From assembly GCF_000495855.1 (NCBI RefSeq), contig NZ_AWGF01000004.1, positions 310,001-374,000 of the forward strand: DNA of 64,000 bases, read 5' to 3'. The DNA comes from Asticcacaulis sp. YBE204. Its GTDB lineage: Bacteria > Pseudomonadota > Alphaproteobacteria > Caulobacterales > Caulobacteraceae. A program made the translations under genes and the position numbers. A model generated the notes under the pieces. It made no database searches, was not told the DNA's origin, and saw nothing but the letters and a program-made list of their open reading frames with translations. This document shows positions 43,339-51,985 of the stretch, piece after piece. Position 1 is the first letter of the stretch. Each line of letters opens with the position of its first letter.

Positions 43339-43377
43339 GAAAAGAAAACCGCAACCTCATGGGGAGAGGCTGCGGTT
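43339..43377 (-). terminator. Rho-independent terminator of the BtuB-like gene
   Basis: On the minus strand AACCGCA pairs with TGCGGTT (43347-43377), with an inner CTC/GAG pairing, and TTTTCTTTTC follows. It lies about 90 bases after the stop codon of the TonB-dependent receptor. Confidence 0.7.
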
Positions 43378-43465
43378 CAAGGTAAAATTGGTCGTGCAAT
43401 AGGGGATAGAAAATAGGTTTATCCCAATCTATCACAACCCCCGATCAGGGGGATTTGTCCCGCTT

Positions 43466-45358
43466 CTAAAAAAAGTTCGCCCGGACGCCGACCCAGAGGC
43501 GGCGGCCCGGCGTGCCGTAATCGGCGGCCGTTTCATAGTCTTCATCGATCAGGTTTTCAACGCGGCCGAACACCGTGACACGCTCATTGATCGTCCATGA
43601 CCCGCGCAGATCGGCCAGGGTGTAGCTCTCCAGCTGACGCGTCGAGAAGGCTGATTCCGTCGTCTTGCCCGCATAGCGCAGACCCAGGCTGAGAGTGATC
43701 GCCGGGGTGATATCCTGTGTGACATCGATATTGGCCAGATCGCGCGGACGACGCGGCAGCTTTGCCCCGGTTAGGTCGTTTTTCGACGTGACGTGGCTAT
43801 AGTTGGCGCGGAGGTGCGTCGATGCGGTCAGGTCGCCGACATATTCCAGCTCGACGCCTTCGGCCTTGGTTTGCGCGATATTGTCGTAGAAACCGAACGG
43901 ACGCGTCGGGCACAGAGGATGCGTCGAGCCGAAGCAAGACGCGAAGTCGATCTGGTTTTCCGTCTTGCGCGCAAAGGCCGTCAGGCTCAGGCGGGCGTTT
44001 TGCGCCGGCAGGAAGTAGTCGAGGCCGATTTCCGCACTATCGGCTTTTTCGGCCTTCAGGTTGGTGTTGCCGTATTCGCTGTAGAGTTGGTACAGGCTCG
44101 GGGCCTTGAAGCCCTGACCGACGCTGCCGCGCAGGACAAGGTTGTCCGAGGCGCGGAAGCTTGCCGACAGGTGGCCGATGGTTTGACCGCCGAAGCGCGA
44201 ATGGTCGTCATAACGGACGCTGCCGGTGACGTTGAACGCTTCGGTGAAATCGTGCGAAATTTGCACGAAGGCGCTGTCGAGCGTGGCGTCGCGCGACAGG
44301 ACCGGGCCGCCGAACGACGAATAGTCGATCTCGGCCTTTTCATGCGTCGCGCCGAAGACGAAGCGCGTCGCGTCCGACAGTTTGGCGGTGCCGGTATAGT
44401 CGAACGTGGTGACCTTGCCTTCGCCGTTCAGCGTTTCAAAGTTCGTGCCGTCGTAATCGTGGCGCTCGGTATCCGTGCGGCTCACCGATACGGCGTGGGT
44501 GACGGTCTCGCCCTTATACTGATAGCCGAGGCTGTAGAGGCCTTCGTTAGTGTTGCCGTAGTCCTTCGTGTCGCCGAACGCATAGGTCGGCGGCGCGAAG
44601 CCGTCGTAATCGTTGTGGCTGCGGGTTTTCGCCGCGCGGAACTTCAGGCTGTGGGCGTCGCTGATCTTGTAGTCGAGCGTGACACGGAGGTGGTTCTGCG
44701 TGAATTTGTCGGTTTCCGAGCCGTATTTGTAGGCCGACACGTTATCGTCGCCCAGATAGGCAGCGAAGACGCGCCAAGACAGCTTGTCATATGTGCCGCC
44801 GATCCCGGCGCGGATGGCGCCATAGGCGTCGCCGCCTTCGACCGAAACATCACCGGAAAGGGAGTCGGTCGCCTGCACCGTGGTCAGGTTGACCGTGGCA
44901 CCCAGCGCGCGCGAGCCCCACAGGGTCGATAACGGGCCGCGCACGACCTCGATGCGGCTGATGTCGCCGGTGGTCAACAGACCGGCGTTCAGTCCGCCGC
45001 CGATCTGGGTCGGATCGGCCAGACGGATGCCGTCGAGGATGTACAGCGTGTGGTCGCCTTCGGCACCACGGACGCGCAGGGTGGCGACGGTGCCGAGCCC
45101 ACCGTTCTGCGAGATCGTCGCCGACGGGGTGGTCGCGATCAGGTCGACGACCGACAGGGATTGCTTGTTGCGGATGGTCTCGGCATCGAGCACATCGACG
45201 CTGACACCGGACTTGATCACGGGGGTAGGCGCGCGCGTAGCGGTGATGATGATGTCTTTGGGGTTTTCGGTGTCGTCGGCCAGAACCGGCGAAGCGAGGA
45301 GGGCGGCTAACGAGACGCCGGTGAGGAGGGATTTCAGCAAGGTATCAACCTTCGTCAT
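43466..45358 (-). CDS. btuB: BtuB-like TonB-dependent cobalamin receptor
   Basis: A 630-residue outer-membrane receptor. The signal peptide ends at ASPVLADD; a TonB-box-like DIIITATR follows, then a plug domain (VDLIATTPSATI, LRVRGAEGDHTLYILDGI, IEVVRGPLSTLWGSRALG) and a 22-strand barrel ending in the aromatic Phe of RANFF. Vitamin B12 as ligand is supported by the cobalamin riboswitch immediately upstream. Start ATG 45358 was chosen from the signal peptide; longer readings run into the riboswitch. The imported B12 would serve the MetH encoded in the same window. Confidence 0.92.
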   Translation of the reverse strand: MTKVDTLLKSLLTGVSLAALLASPVLADDTENPKDIIITATRAPTPVIKSGVSVDVLDAETIRNKQSLSVVDLIATTPSATISQNGGLGTVATLRVRGAEGDHTLYILDGIRLADPTQIGGGLNAGLLTTGDISRIEVVRGPLSTLWGSRALGATVNLTTVQATDSLSGDVSVEGGDAYGAIRAGIGGTYDKLSWRVFAAYLGDDNVSAYKYGSETDKFTQNHLRVTLDYKISDAHSLKFRAAKTRSHNDYDGFAPPTYAFGDTKDYGNTNEGLYSLGYQYKGETVTHAVSVSRTDTERHDYDGTNFETLNGEGKVTTFDYTGTAKLSDATRFVFGATHEKAEIDYSSFGGPVLSRDATLDSAFVQISHDFTEAFNVTGSVRYDDHSRFGGQTIGHLSASFRASDNLVLRGSVGQGFKAPSLYQLYSEYGNTNLKAEKADSAEIGLDYFLPAQNARLSLTAFARKTENQIDFASCFGSTHPLCPTRPFGFYDNIAQTKAEGVELEYVGDLTASTHLRANYSHVTSKNDLTGAKLPRRPRDLANIDVTQDITPAITLSLGLRYAGKTTESAFSTRQLESYTLADLRGSWTINERVTVFGRVENLIDEDYETAADYGTPGRRLWVGVRANFF

Positions 45359-45459
45359 GACAAACGAGCGCATTGGTCGTTGACCCATACGCACAATAGA
45401 TCGTCTCTGAGGAAGGCCTTTGGGGGAAGGCTTATCCGCTCTTGTGGCAAACCCCGACC

Positions 45460-45636
45460 ACGCGAAGGACGACAGCAGCGGCAGGTCTCCTGACTCGCGT
45501 CTCGGGCGCATCCTTCGCCTTCCCGGTTGATCCAGTGGCATGTGAAGAATACTCGACGCTTACAGTTGCGGGGACAGTGCGGAAGTTACATCCGCTTCCC
45601 TTTTAAGCCGCATTGCTGCGGCACCGGTTGCACGCG
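45460..45636 (-). promoter_or_regulatory. Cobalamin riboswitch
   Basis: On the minus strand the leader contains the B12 box AGTCAGGAGACCTGCC (45479-45494), preceded by GCCACTG...GGGAAGG and the conserved aactgtaagcgtcgag segment. The cgtgcaaccggtgcc paired element lies at the 5' end. These are the recognised elements of the adenosylcobalamin aptamer. It lies about 100 bases before the BtuB-like start, where B12 binding would repress expression. End points are approximate. Confidence 0.93.
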
Positions 45637-45717
45637 GCGGAGGTAGGGCGGGCCGGGCGCGGCGTCAAGCGGTTGTCTGTGGTTATCCGGGGATAGGCGT
45701 CAAGTGTGACATCATAT

Positions 45718-45841
45718 CCCCTCTCCCCGTGGGGAGAGGGTTAGGCGCGGCCCGGCGAGGGTGAGGGGGCTTGGGGTGCGTGTAACTCCCCCTCACCCGG
45801 CTTCGCTTTGCTCCGCCACCCTCTCCCCGCGGGGGCGAGGG
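45718..45841. repeat. REP-like paired palindrome that overlaps the TetR gene end
   Basis: The left arm ccctctccccgtggggagag, a gggtgaggggg/ccccctcaccc pair, a cttcgctttgctccg centre and the right arm ccctctccccgcgggggcga belong to the ctctcccc class. The right half is translated as the last 15 or so codons of the minus-strand TetR-family gene. Confidence 0.85.
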
Positions 45842-46392
45842 AAAGATAGCAACGCCCGCAATATCCCTTTCGCCGTATCAAATGGCGCGGCGCTGCGGCT
45901 GGCCTGAGCGGCGACGACCGCGCCGTTGAACAGCACCATGGCCTGCGCTGTCAGAGTGTCAGGATCGGAATGTCCGGTCAGCACACAAAATTCGCGCATC
46001 AGTCCGGTCATATCGGCCATCATGGCCTCGGATGCCGCCTCGATCTGCGGATTTCGGCAGGCATATTCCAGCTTGGCCGACACGGCAAAACAGCCACGGA
46101 AACAACCCTCGGCGAATTTCGCCTGCCGCACATCGAACAAAGCGATTAGCCGACCCTTGGGATCGGGGCTGAGGCGTTCGACCTCAGCGCGCAGCAGCGG
46201 GATAACGTTCACCCGGTAATGTTCGACCAGTTCGGCGATCAGAACCTCCTTCGACGGGAAGTACTTATAAAGCGTACGCTTGGAAATGCCCGTATCGGCC
46301 ATGATCGCGTCGACGCCGGTATTGAAGCCCTGATCGTAAAAGAGCTCGAAGGCGTGGTCGATAATATCCTGTTTCTTCTGCATTTTACTCAT
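45793..46392 (-). CDS. TetR-family transcriptional regulator
   Basis: A 199-residue regulator. The N-terminal helix-turn-helix is TGVDAIMADTGISKRTLYKYFPSKEVL (residues 25-51), followed by a helical ligand-binding domain with FAEGCFRGCFAVSAKLEY. It is divergent from a short-chain dehydrogenase gene, and two GTAAAC-N6-GTTTAC operators lie between them, so it probably represses that gene and itself. Its last residues (PRPRGERVAEQSEAG) and stop come from a REP-like repeat. The ligand is unknown. Confidence 0.88.
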   Translation of the reverse strand: MSKMQKKQDIIDHAFELFYDQGFNTGVDAIMADTGISKRTLYKYFPSKEVLIAELVEHYRVNVIPLLRAEVERLSPDPKGRLIALFDVRQAKFAEGCFRGCFAVSAKLEYACRNPQIEAASEAMMADMTGLMREFCVLTGHSDPDTLTAQAMVLFNGAVVAAQASRSAAPFDTAKGILRALLSFPRPRGERVAEQSEAG

Positions 46393-46471
46393 TACGGATC
46401 ACTCTGACGGCAAGGTTCGGGACGCGCATTGGTCTGAATTCGAAAATAATTTAACACGTGCGCTTGCAAAA

Positions 46472-46518
46472 GTAAACAGAACGGTTTACATCGAGGTTAT
46501 GTAAACAGATCAGTTTAC
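46472..46518. promoter_or_regulatory. Tandem TetR operators
   Basis: Two perfect inverted repeats GTAAAC-N6-GTTTAC lie at 46472-46489 and 46501-46518, with centres 29 bases apart. They occupy the gap between the divergent TetR and dehydrogenase genes, about 40 bases before the dehydrogenase start. The repeated identical arms point to one regulator bound as two dimers. Confidence 0.8.
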
Positions 46519-46555
46519 TTTTTTGTACTGCAAACTTAGCCCCAAGGAGGCTCCC

Positions 46556-47275
46556 ATGTCGCTTTCCAATCAAGTTATCGTCGTTACCGGCGCCAATCGC
46601 GGCATCGGTGCCGCCACCGTCCGCGAACTGTTGACCCGCGACGTCAAGAAAATCTACGCCGCCGCGCGCAACACGGCCTCGCTGCCGGACTTCAACGACC
46701 CGCGCGTCGTGGCGTTGACGCTCGACATCACCAATGACGCTCAGGTCAAGGCCGCCGCCGAGACCGCCGCCGACGCAGACGTCATCCTGAACAACGCCGG
46801 CACGGCTATCTTCACCGACGTGCTGAACAGCCCGCTCGAAGAGATCGGCAGCGATTTCAACGCCAATTTCTATGGCACGCTGCGCGTCATGCAGGCCTTC
46901 GCGCCGAAGCTGGTCGCCAGGGGTTCCGGCACCATCGCCAATGTCATCAGCGTCGTCGGTCTTGTCGCCGTGGCCTCGTTGGGTGGCTATTCGGCCTCGA
47001 AAGCCGCGCTTCTCTCCGTGACGCAATCGGCGCGCGCCGGGCTGAAAGACAAGGGCGTCAAGGTACTGGGCATCTTCCCCGGCCCGATCGACACCGATCT
47101 GGCGCGTGATATTCCGCTGGAAAAGGCAACGCCGGAAACCGCTGCCAAACGCATCGTCGCGGGGCTTGAAGCGGGAGAGGAATATATCTTCACCGATCCG
47201 GTCTCCGACCACATCGGTCATACCTGGCGGAACAATGCGCCGGGCCTCGAAGCCGCTATGTCGGGGGCGGAGTAA
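46556..47275 (+). CDS. Short-chain dehydrogenase/reductase
   Basis: A 239-residue SDR. The cofactor loop is VVTGANRGIGAATV near residue 8, followed by NNAG near residue 81 and the catalytic Tyr and Lys in GGYSASKAAL near residue 145; the catalytic Ser is in ISVVG. It is an NAD(P)-dependent oxidoreductase of unknown substrate. AAGGAGG lies upstream of ATG 46556. The TetR gene and shared operators imply that it is induced by some compound the regulator senses. Confidence 0.9.
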   Translation: MSLSNQVIVVTGANRGIGAATVRELLTRDVKKIYAAARNTASLPDFNDPRVVALTLDITNDAQVKAAAETAADADVILNNAGTAIFTDVLNSPLEEIGSDFNANFYGTLRVMQAFAPKLVARGSGTIANVISVVGLVAVASLGGYSASKAALLSVTQSARAGLKDKGVKVLGIFPGPIDTDLARDIPLEKATPETAAKRIVAGLEAGEEYIFTDPVSDHIGHTWRNNAPGLEAAMSGAE

Positions 47276-47282
47276 AGTAACG

Positions 47283-47340
47283 CTCCACGCCGCATTCCCG
47301 ATAGGATTTAATCCTATTCGTGATAGACTGCGGCGTGGAG
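47283..47340. promoter_or_regulatory. Nested palindromes before the ParDE operon
   Basis: The outer arms ctccacgccgca (47283-47294) and tgcggcgtggag (47329-47340) pair perfectly over 12 bp. The inner ataggatttaatcctat at 47301-47317 is itself a 17-base palindrome. The structure ends six bases before the antitoxin start. It is placed where a ParD antitoxin would autoregulate, and may also form a hairpin after the dehydrogenase gene. Confidence 0.65.
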
Positions 47341-47346
47341 GTCTTC

Positions 47347-47622
47347 ATGCGCACAACCCAGCAATTCAGCATCACCTTGCCGAACGACATGGCGGACGTC
47401 GTGGCGGAAAAGGTCAGTTCCGGCAGCTATGCCTCGGTCAGCGAGGTTTTGCGCGATGGCTTGCGGGCTTTGATCGAACGTGACGCCGCCATCGACAAAT
47501 GGCTGCGGGAAGAGGTCGTGCCGGGGCACCGTGAATATATGGCCGATCCGTCAAAAGGCGTGCCCGCCGACCAGATCATGAAGCGCCTGAAAGCGCGGCG
47601 AGGTACGGATGCGGCGGAATGA
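47347..47622 (+). CDS. parD: ParD-family antitoxin
   Basis: A 91-residue ribbon-helix-helix protein: MRTTQQFSITLPNDMADVVA, then VSSGSYASVSEVLRDGLRAL, the ParD hallmark. The C-terminal half is the toxin-binding segment. ATG 47347 fits the family N-terminus; the frame extends upstream to 47320 but that part lies in the operator palindrome. The stop overlaps the toxin start (ATGA). Confidence 0.92.
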   Translation: MRTTQQFSITLPNDMADVVAEKVSSGSYASVSEVLRDGLRALIERDAAIDKWLREEVVPGHREYMADPSKGVPADQIMKRLKARRGTDAAE

Positions 47623-47918
47623 AGGTAATCTTCACGCCGCTGGCCGAACGTCAGATCGGTGACCTGCATCGTTACATCACTGAAGCATCAGGTTTCGAGA
47701 CCGGCGCTGACCGCTATATCGTACGTATCGTTGAATACTGCCTCGGTCTGGAATTGTTTCCGGAACGGGGCCGATTGCGGGATGACCTGCTGCCTGGATT
47801 GCGCACCATCGGGTTCGAGCGCCGGGTTACGATCGCTTACTTGGTTATGAATGATACGCTGCTGATCGAAGGCATCTATTACGGTGGACAGGATATCGAC
47901 GGTGCATATTCTGACTAA
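47619..47918 (+). CDS. parE: ParE-family toxin
   Basis: A 99-residue toxin, starting [20 protein letters not shown], with [24 protein letters not shown] and ending [18 protein letters not shown]. Typical ParE proteins inhibit DNA gyrase. The frame is intact. It is translationally coupled to parD, and its 3' end overlaps the convergent cysA stop by four bases. Confidence 0.92.
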   Translation: MKVIFTPLAERQIGDLHRYITEASGFETGADRYIVRIVEYCLGLELFPERGRLRDDLLPGLRTIGFERRVTIAYLVMNDTLLIEGIYYGGQDIDGAYSD

Positions 47919-48949
47919 AACACATACACTTTTGACGGGCGCACGAAGACCGTGTCGCCCAGCTTGAGGTCCGAGGCTTCGGACTCGTGTGCGTGCTGGG
48001 TCTCGAAGACCTTACCGTCAGGGGTTTGCAGTTCCAGACGCAGGCTCGATCCGGCGGGCAGCAGCGACAGAACCTTGGCTTCAAATCCGGGTCCGGTCGG
48101 CGACAGTTGTGCGTCGAACGGGCGGAAGCGCACGGTTTGCGCGCCCGACAGCGCCTTGGGGCTGACGGCGGGAGCGGTGAAACCGTCGAATGACGCCACG
48201 CCATCTGTGACGGTGGCAGGCACTTCGTTGGACGTGCCGAGAAACTCGAACACGAAGGCCGACTGCGGGTGGCGGTAAAGCTCCAGCGGCTTGCCGATCT
48301 GCTCGATCTTCCCGTCTTTCAACACCACCACGCGGTCGGCAAGGTCGAGCGCCTCTTCCTGATCGTGGGTGACGAAGATGGTGGTGACGCCGGTCTCGTC
48401 GTGGATCTTGCGCAGCCAGCGGCGCAGATCCTTACGCACCAGGGCGTCGAGCGCACCGAAGGGCTCATCGAGCAGCAGTATCCGCGGTGAAATGGCCAGC
48501 GCGCGGGCCAGCGCCACGCGTTGACGCTGGCCGCCGGACAACTGGCTGGGGTAGCGTTTGCCGAGGTCTTCCAACTGGATCAGTTTCAGCAGACGCTGCA
48601 CGGTCGCGGCGATTTCGGCTTTCGACGGGCGGTCCTTGGCGGGGCGCACGTTAAGACCGAAAGCGATGTTCTGGGCCACCGTCATGTGGCGGAACAGGGC
48701 GTAGGACTGAAACACCATGCCGATGCGGCGATCGCGCGCCGACAGCTTCAGATAGTCCGCGCCGTCGAATTCGACCGTGCCGGTGTCGGGCTGATCGAGG
48801 CCCGCGAGGAGCCGAAGCAGCGTCGTCTTGCCGGAGCCCGATGGGCCCAGAAGGGCGAGGAACTCTCCCGGCTCGGCCTGAAACGACACGTCGTTGAGCG
48901 CGGCGAAGTCGCTGAAGCATTTGGTGATATTGTTGACGACGAGGGACAT
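47915..48949 (-). CDS. cysA: Sulfate/thiosulfate ABC transporter ATP-binding protein
   Basis: A 344-residue ATPase energising sulfate uptake. Walker A is [16 protein letters not shown] near residue 33, the signature is [19 protein letters not shown] near residue 133 and Walker B is [12 protein letters not shown]. The C-terminal regulatory domain (residues 240-344) includes [10 protein letters not shown], typical of CysA. It is the last gene of the sbp-cysT-cysW-cysA operon and follows cysW by seven bases. Confidence 0.95.
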   Translation of the reverse strand: MSLVVNNITKCFSDFAALNDVSFQAEPGEFLALLGPSGSGKTTLLRLLAGLDQPDTGTVEFDGADYLKLSARDRRIGMVFQSYALFRHMTVAQNIAFGLNVRPAKDRPSKAEIAATVQRLLKLIQLEDLGKRYPSQLSGGQRQRVALARALAISPRILLLDEPFGALDALVRKDLRRWLRKIHDETGVTTIFVTHDQEEALDLADRVVVLKDGKIEQIGKPLELYRHPQSAFVFEFLGTSNEVPATVTDGVASFDGFTAPAVSPKALSGAQTVRFRPFDAQLSPTGPGFEAKVLSLLPAGSSLRLELQTPDGKVFETQHAHESEASDLKLGDTVFVRPSKVYVF

Positions 48950-48956
48950 ATCTATC

Positions 48957-49802
48957 TCAGTGCCTGCGATGGGCGGCCAGTTCGTCGGCGAAGCGCCATT
49001 CGAGCAGCGATTTCAGAACAAGGGTGACGAGGGCGAGACCGGCGAGCAGGGTGGCGGCGGCGAAGGCCCCCACGCTATCGTATTCGTTATACAGCACCTC
49101 GATATGCAGGGGCAAAGTGTTGGTCAGGCCGCGGATGTGGCCGGACACGACGCTGACGGCACCAAACTCGCCCATGGCACGGGCCGTACAGAGCAGGACA
49201 CCGTAGGTCAGGGCCCATTTGATGTTGGGCAGGGTGACGCGGAAGAAGACGTCCCAGCCCGAGGCCCCGAGCGTCACAGCGGCGACTTCCTCATCGGTGC
49301 CCTGATCCTGCATCAGCGGGATCAGTTCGCGCGCCACGAAGGGCAGGGTGACGAGGATGGTGGCGATGACCAGCCCCGGCAGGGCGTAGATGATCTTGAT
49401 GTCATGGGCTTGCAGAAACGCGCCGAACCAGCCGTGCGCCCCGAACAGCAGCACCCAGACGATGCCGGAAATGACCGGTGAAATGGTGAAGGGCAGGTCG
49501 AGGATCGACAGCAGCAGGCCCTTCAACGGGAAGTCGAAACGCGTAAAACACCACGCTGCGGCGATACCGAACACCGCATTGAGCGGCACGGCGATGCCCG
49601 CGACCAGCAAGGTCAGGCGGATGGCGCTCAGGGCGTCGGGCTGAACGATCGACGAGAGGTAAGGCTGAACACCCTGCTTGAAGGCTTCGGCCAGCACATT
49701 GACCAGCGGCAGCAGGATGACCAGCGCCATCCACAGGACCGCAAACGCCAGCAGGACGAGGGCAGGGAAGGACTTGGGGGCTTCGGGAGCACGAACCTTC
49801 AT
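48957..49802 (-). CDS. cysW: Sulfate ABC transporter permease CysW
   Basis: A 281-residue inner-membrane permease with six helices. The EAA loop is [23 protein letters not shown] near residue 190, and [17 protein letters not shown] and [17 protein letters not shown] are CysW signatures. It pairs with CysT to form the channel. Its start overlaps the cysT stop by four bases (ATGA). Confidence 0.95.
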   Translation of the reverse strand: MKVRAPEAPKSFPALVLLAFAVLWMALVILLPLVNVLAEAFKQGVQPYLSSIVQPDALSAIRLTLLVAGIAVPLNAVFGIAAAWCFTRFDFPLKGLLLSILDLPFTISPVISGIVWVLLFGAHGWFGAFLQAHDIKIIYALPGLVIATILVTLPFVARELIPLMQDQGTDEEVAAVTLGASGWDVFFRVTLPNIKWALTYGVLLCTARAMGEFGAVSVVSGHIRGLTNTLPLHIEVLYNEYDSVGAFAAATLLAGLALVTLVLKSLLEWRFADELAAHRRH

Positions 49803-50692
49803 GCGCGGCCTCGTTTCGACAGCAGCAGTTGTACGCCGTTGATGACCAGCAAGCTGAGGAAGGACAGGGCCAGCATGGCGACGGCGACGGCGGCGGCCCC
49901 GGCATAGTCGAACTCTTCCAGCTTGATGACGATGAGCAGCGGCGTGATTTCCGACACGAAGGGCATGTTCCCGGCGATGAAGATGACCGAACCGTATTCG
50001 CCGACGGCGCGGGCAAAGGCCAGCGAGAAACCGGTCAGCAGCGCGGGCAGCAGCGACGGCAGGATGACGCGGACAGCGGTCTGCATGGGCGAGGCCCCGA
50101 GCGTTTGGGCGGCTTCCTCGACCTCGGCGTCGAATTCGGCCAGAACGGGCTGCACCGAGCGGACGATGAAGGGTAAACCGACGAAGATCAGGGCGACGAA
50201 GATGCCGAGCGGCGTATAGGCGATCTTGATACCGAGCGGCGCGAACAGGCTGCCGATCCAGCCATTGGCCGCATACATCGAACAGAGCGACACACCGGCC
50301 ACGGCGGTCGGCAGGGCGAACGGCAGGTCGACCAGCGCATCGAGCAGGCTCTTGCCGGGGAACTCATAACGCGTCAGGACCCACGCGACGACCAACCCGG
50401 CGAACAGATTGACCACGGCGGCGGCAAAGGCCGTACCGAAGGTCAGTTTCAGCGAGGCGACGACGCGCGGATCGCTGACGGCTTGCCATACGCCGTCGAG
50501 GCCGTGCTCCCACGGCCGCGCCAGCAGGGCGGCCAGCGGGATCAGGACGATCAGCGACAGATAGGTGAGGGTGATGCCCAGCGACAAACGAAACCCGGGC
50601 AGGACCCGGGCCTTGTGCGTCGCTTTCGGTGGCTTGTACCCTTCCGTCACAAACGGAGGCGCGCCCGCGTCAGGGGTAGCGTCGGTCGTCAT
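49799..50692 (-). CDS. cysT: Sulfate ABC transporter permease CysT
   Basis: A 297-residue inner-membrane permease. The long N-terminal leader (about 35 residues) is polar, then six helices follow. The EAA loop is VEEAAQTLGASPMQTAVRVILP near residue 205; LPFALPTAVAGVSLCSMYA and ARAVGEYGSVIFIAGNMPF are typical of CysT (CysU). ATG 50692 is chosen; GTG 50698 would add two residues. It follows the binding protein gene by 12 bases. Confidence 0.94.
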   Translation of the reverse strand: MTTDATPDAGAPPFVTEGYKPPKATHKARVLPGFRLSLGITLTYLSLIVLIPLAALLARPWEHGLDGVWQAVSDPRVVASLKLTFGTAFAAAVVNLFAGLVVAWVLTRYEFPGKSLLDALVDLPFALPTAVAGVSLCSMYAANGWIGSLFAPLGIKIAYTPLGIFVALIFVGLPFIVRSVQPVLAEFDAEVEEAAQTLGASPMQTAVRVILPSLLPALLTGFSLAFARAVGEYGSVIFIAGNMPFVSEITPLLIVIKLEEFDYAGAAAVAVAMLALSFLSLLVINGVQLLLSKRGRA

Positions 50693-50704
50693 TGTCACTC
50701 TGGG

Positions 50705-51745
50705 TTACTTGTTGATGCGCGCTTGCAACTTGTCGAACGCCGCGCCCGCCGCGAAGAAGTCCGCATGGGCTTTCTTCCAGCCGCCGAAGTCGGTGTCCAC
50801 TGACAAAAGCGGCAGGGTCGGGAACTTATCCGTGAAGCCCTTGCCGATTTCGGGATTGGCCGGGCGGTAGTGGTATTCGGCGACCAGCTTCTGCGCCTCG
50901 TCCGAGAACAGGCCTTCCAGATAGGCGGTGGCCAGTTCTTTCGTACCCTTCTTCTCGACGTTCTTGTCTACCACGGCGACCGGCGGTTCGGCGCGGATCG
51001 ACCACGACGGATAGACGACCTCGAAGCCTTCCGCGGCACTGTCCTTCAGGGCCAGCAGGGCCTCGTTTTCCCAGGCGAGCAGGACATCGCCCTGACCGCG
51101 CTGCACGAAGGTGGTCGTCGAACCGCGCGCTCCGGTGTCCAGTACCGGCACGTTACGGTAAAGCTGTTCGATATAGGCGTCGGCCTTGGCGGTGTCGCCG
51201 GCATTGGCCTTAAGCGCCCAGCCATAGGCCGCCAGATAGTTCCAGCGCGCCCCGCCCGAGGTCTTGGGATTCGGCGTGATGACGCCGACGCCCGGCTTGA
51301 CCAGATCGCTCCAGTCCTTGATGGCCTTGGGGTTGCCCTTGCGGACGAGGAACACGATGGTCGAATAGTAGGGCGTCGAATTGTACGGCAGACGCGTGGC
51401 CCAGTCGGCGGCGATCAGGCCCTTTTCGGCGATCGCGTCGATATCGTGAGCCAGCGCCAGCGATACCACGTCGGCCTCAAGGCCCTCAATGACGGCGGTG
51501 GTCTGCTTGCCCGAACCGCCGTGGCTTTGGTTGACGGTAACGGGGCTCTCGGCCGTCGCGGCGAACAGCTTGTTATAGGCGACGTAGAATTCGCGCGTCG
51601 GGTCGTAGGAGACGTTGAGCAGCGTTGTCGCCGTTGCCTTGCCCGTATTGCCGCAGGCGACGAGCGACAGGGCCTGACCGGCCAGACCCGTGGCGGCGGC
51701 GCCCTTGAGCAGCCAGCGGCGCGAAAGCGTAGTGCGGTCGGTCAT
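50705..51745 (-). CDS. sbp: Sulfate-binding protein with Tat/lipoprotein-like signal
   Basis: A 346-residue periplasmic solute-binding protein of the sulfate family. Family segments are [45 protein letters not shown], and [22 protein letters not shown]. The N-terminus has a twin-arginine motif (LSRRWLLKG), a hydrophobic stretch and a lipobox LVAC near residue 31, suggesting an exported lipoprotein. ATG 51745 was chosen over TTG 51748. It is the first gene of the operon and divergent from metC, so the 240-base gap carries two promoters. Confidence 0.93.
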   Translation of the reverse strand: MTDRTTLSRRWLLKGAAATGLAGQALSLVACGNTGKATATTLLNVSYDPTREFYVAYNKLFAATAESPVTVNQSHGGSGKQTTAVIEGLEADVVSLALAHDIDAIAEKGLIAADWATRLPYNSTPYYSTIVFLVRKGNPKAIKDWSDLVKPGVGVITPNPKTSGGARWNYLAAYGWALKANAGDTAKADAYIEQLYRNVPVLDTGARGSTTTFVQRGQGDVLLAWENEALLALKDSAAEGFEVVYPSWSIRAEPPVAVVDKNVEKKGTKELATAYLEGLFSDEAQKLVAEYHYRPANPEIGKGFTDKFPTLPLLSVDTDFGGWKKAHADFFAAGAAFDKLQARINK

Positions 51746-51985
51746 CAAAGTTCCCCGTCGTTGAATTAGGCGGTTATAAACGCAAAACAGTAGGAATTAA
51801 GCTCACGCTCACGCGAGCGGAAACTAACCTATTTTCCCTCATATGCCAAACCCGCGCCTCAGGTCATGCGACGATTTCTCGGATCATCGATTAGCGGCGC
51901 TAAAGTGCAGTGGTTCCAATAAGCGCTTGCCAGTCCCGGCGTTTGGCGGCAAGCAGCCTTGTAAGCTTTTCTGGATGAGACCCTC

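Noticed and set aside
43793-44932. Long plus-strand open frame opposite the BtuB-like receptor
   Set aside because: Antisense shadow; the receptor frame has clear signal, plug and barrel motifs and a riboswitch.
51850-51985. A GCTAAAG motif in the metC leader, reminiscent of a SAM-II riboswitch
   Set aside because: Only a 4-5 bp first stem can be drawn, and the other conserved bases are missing.
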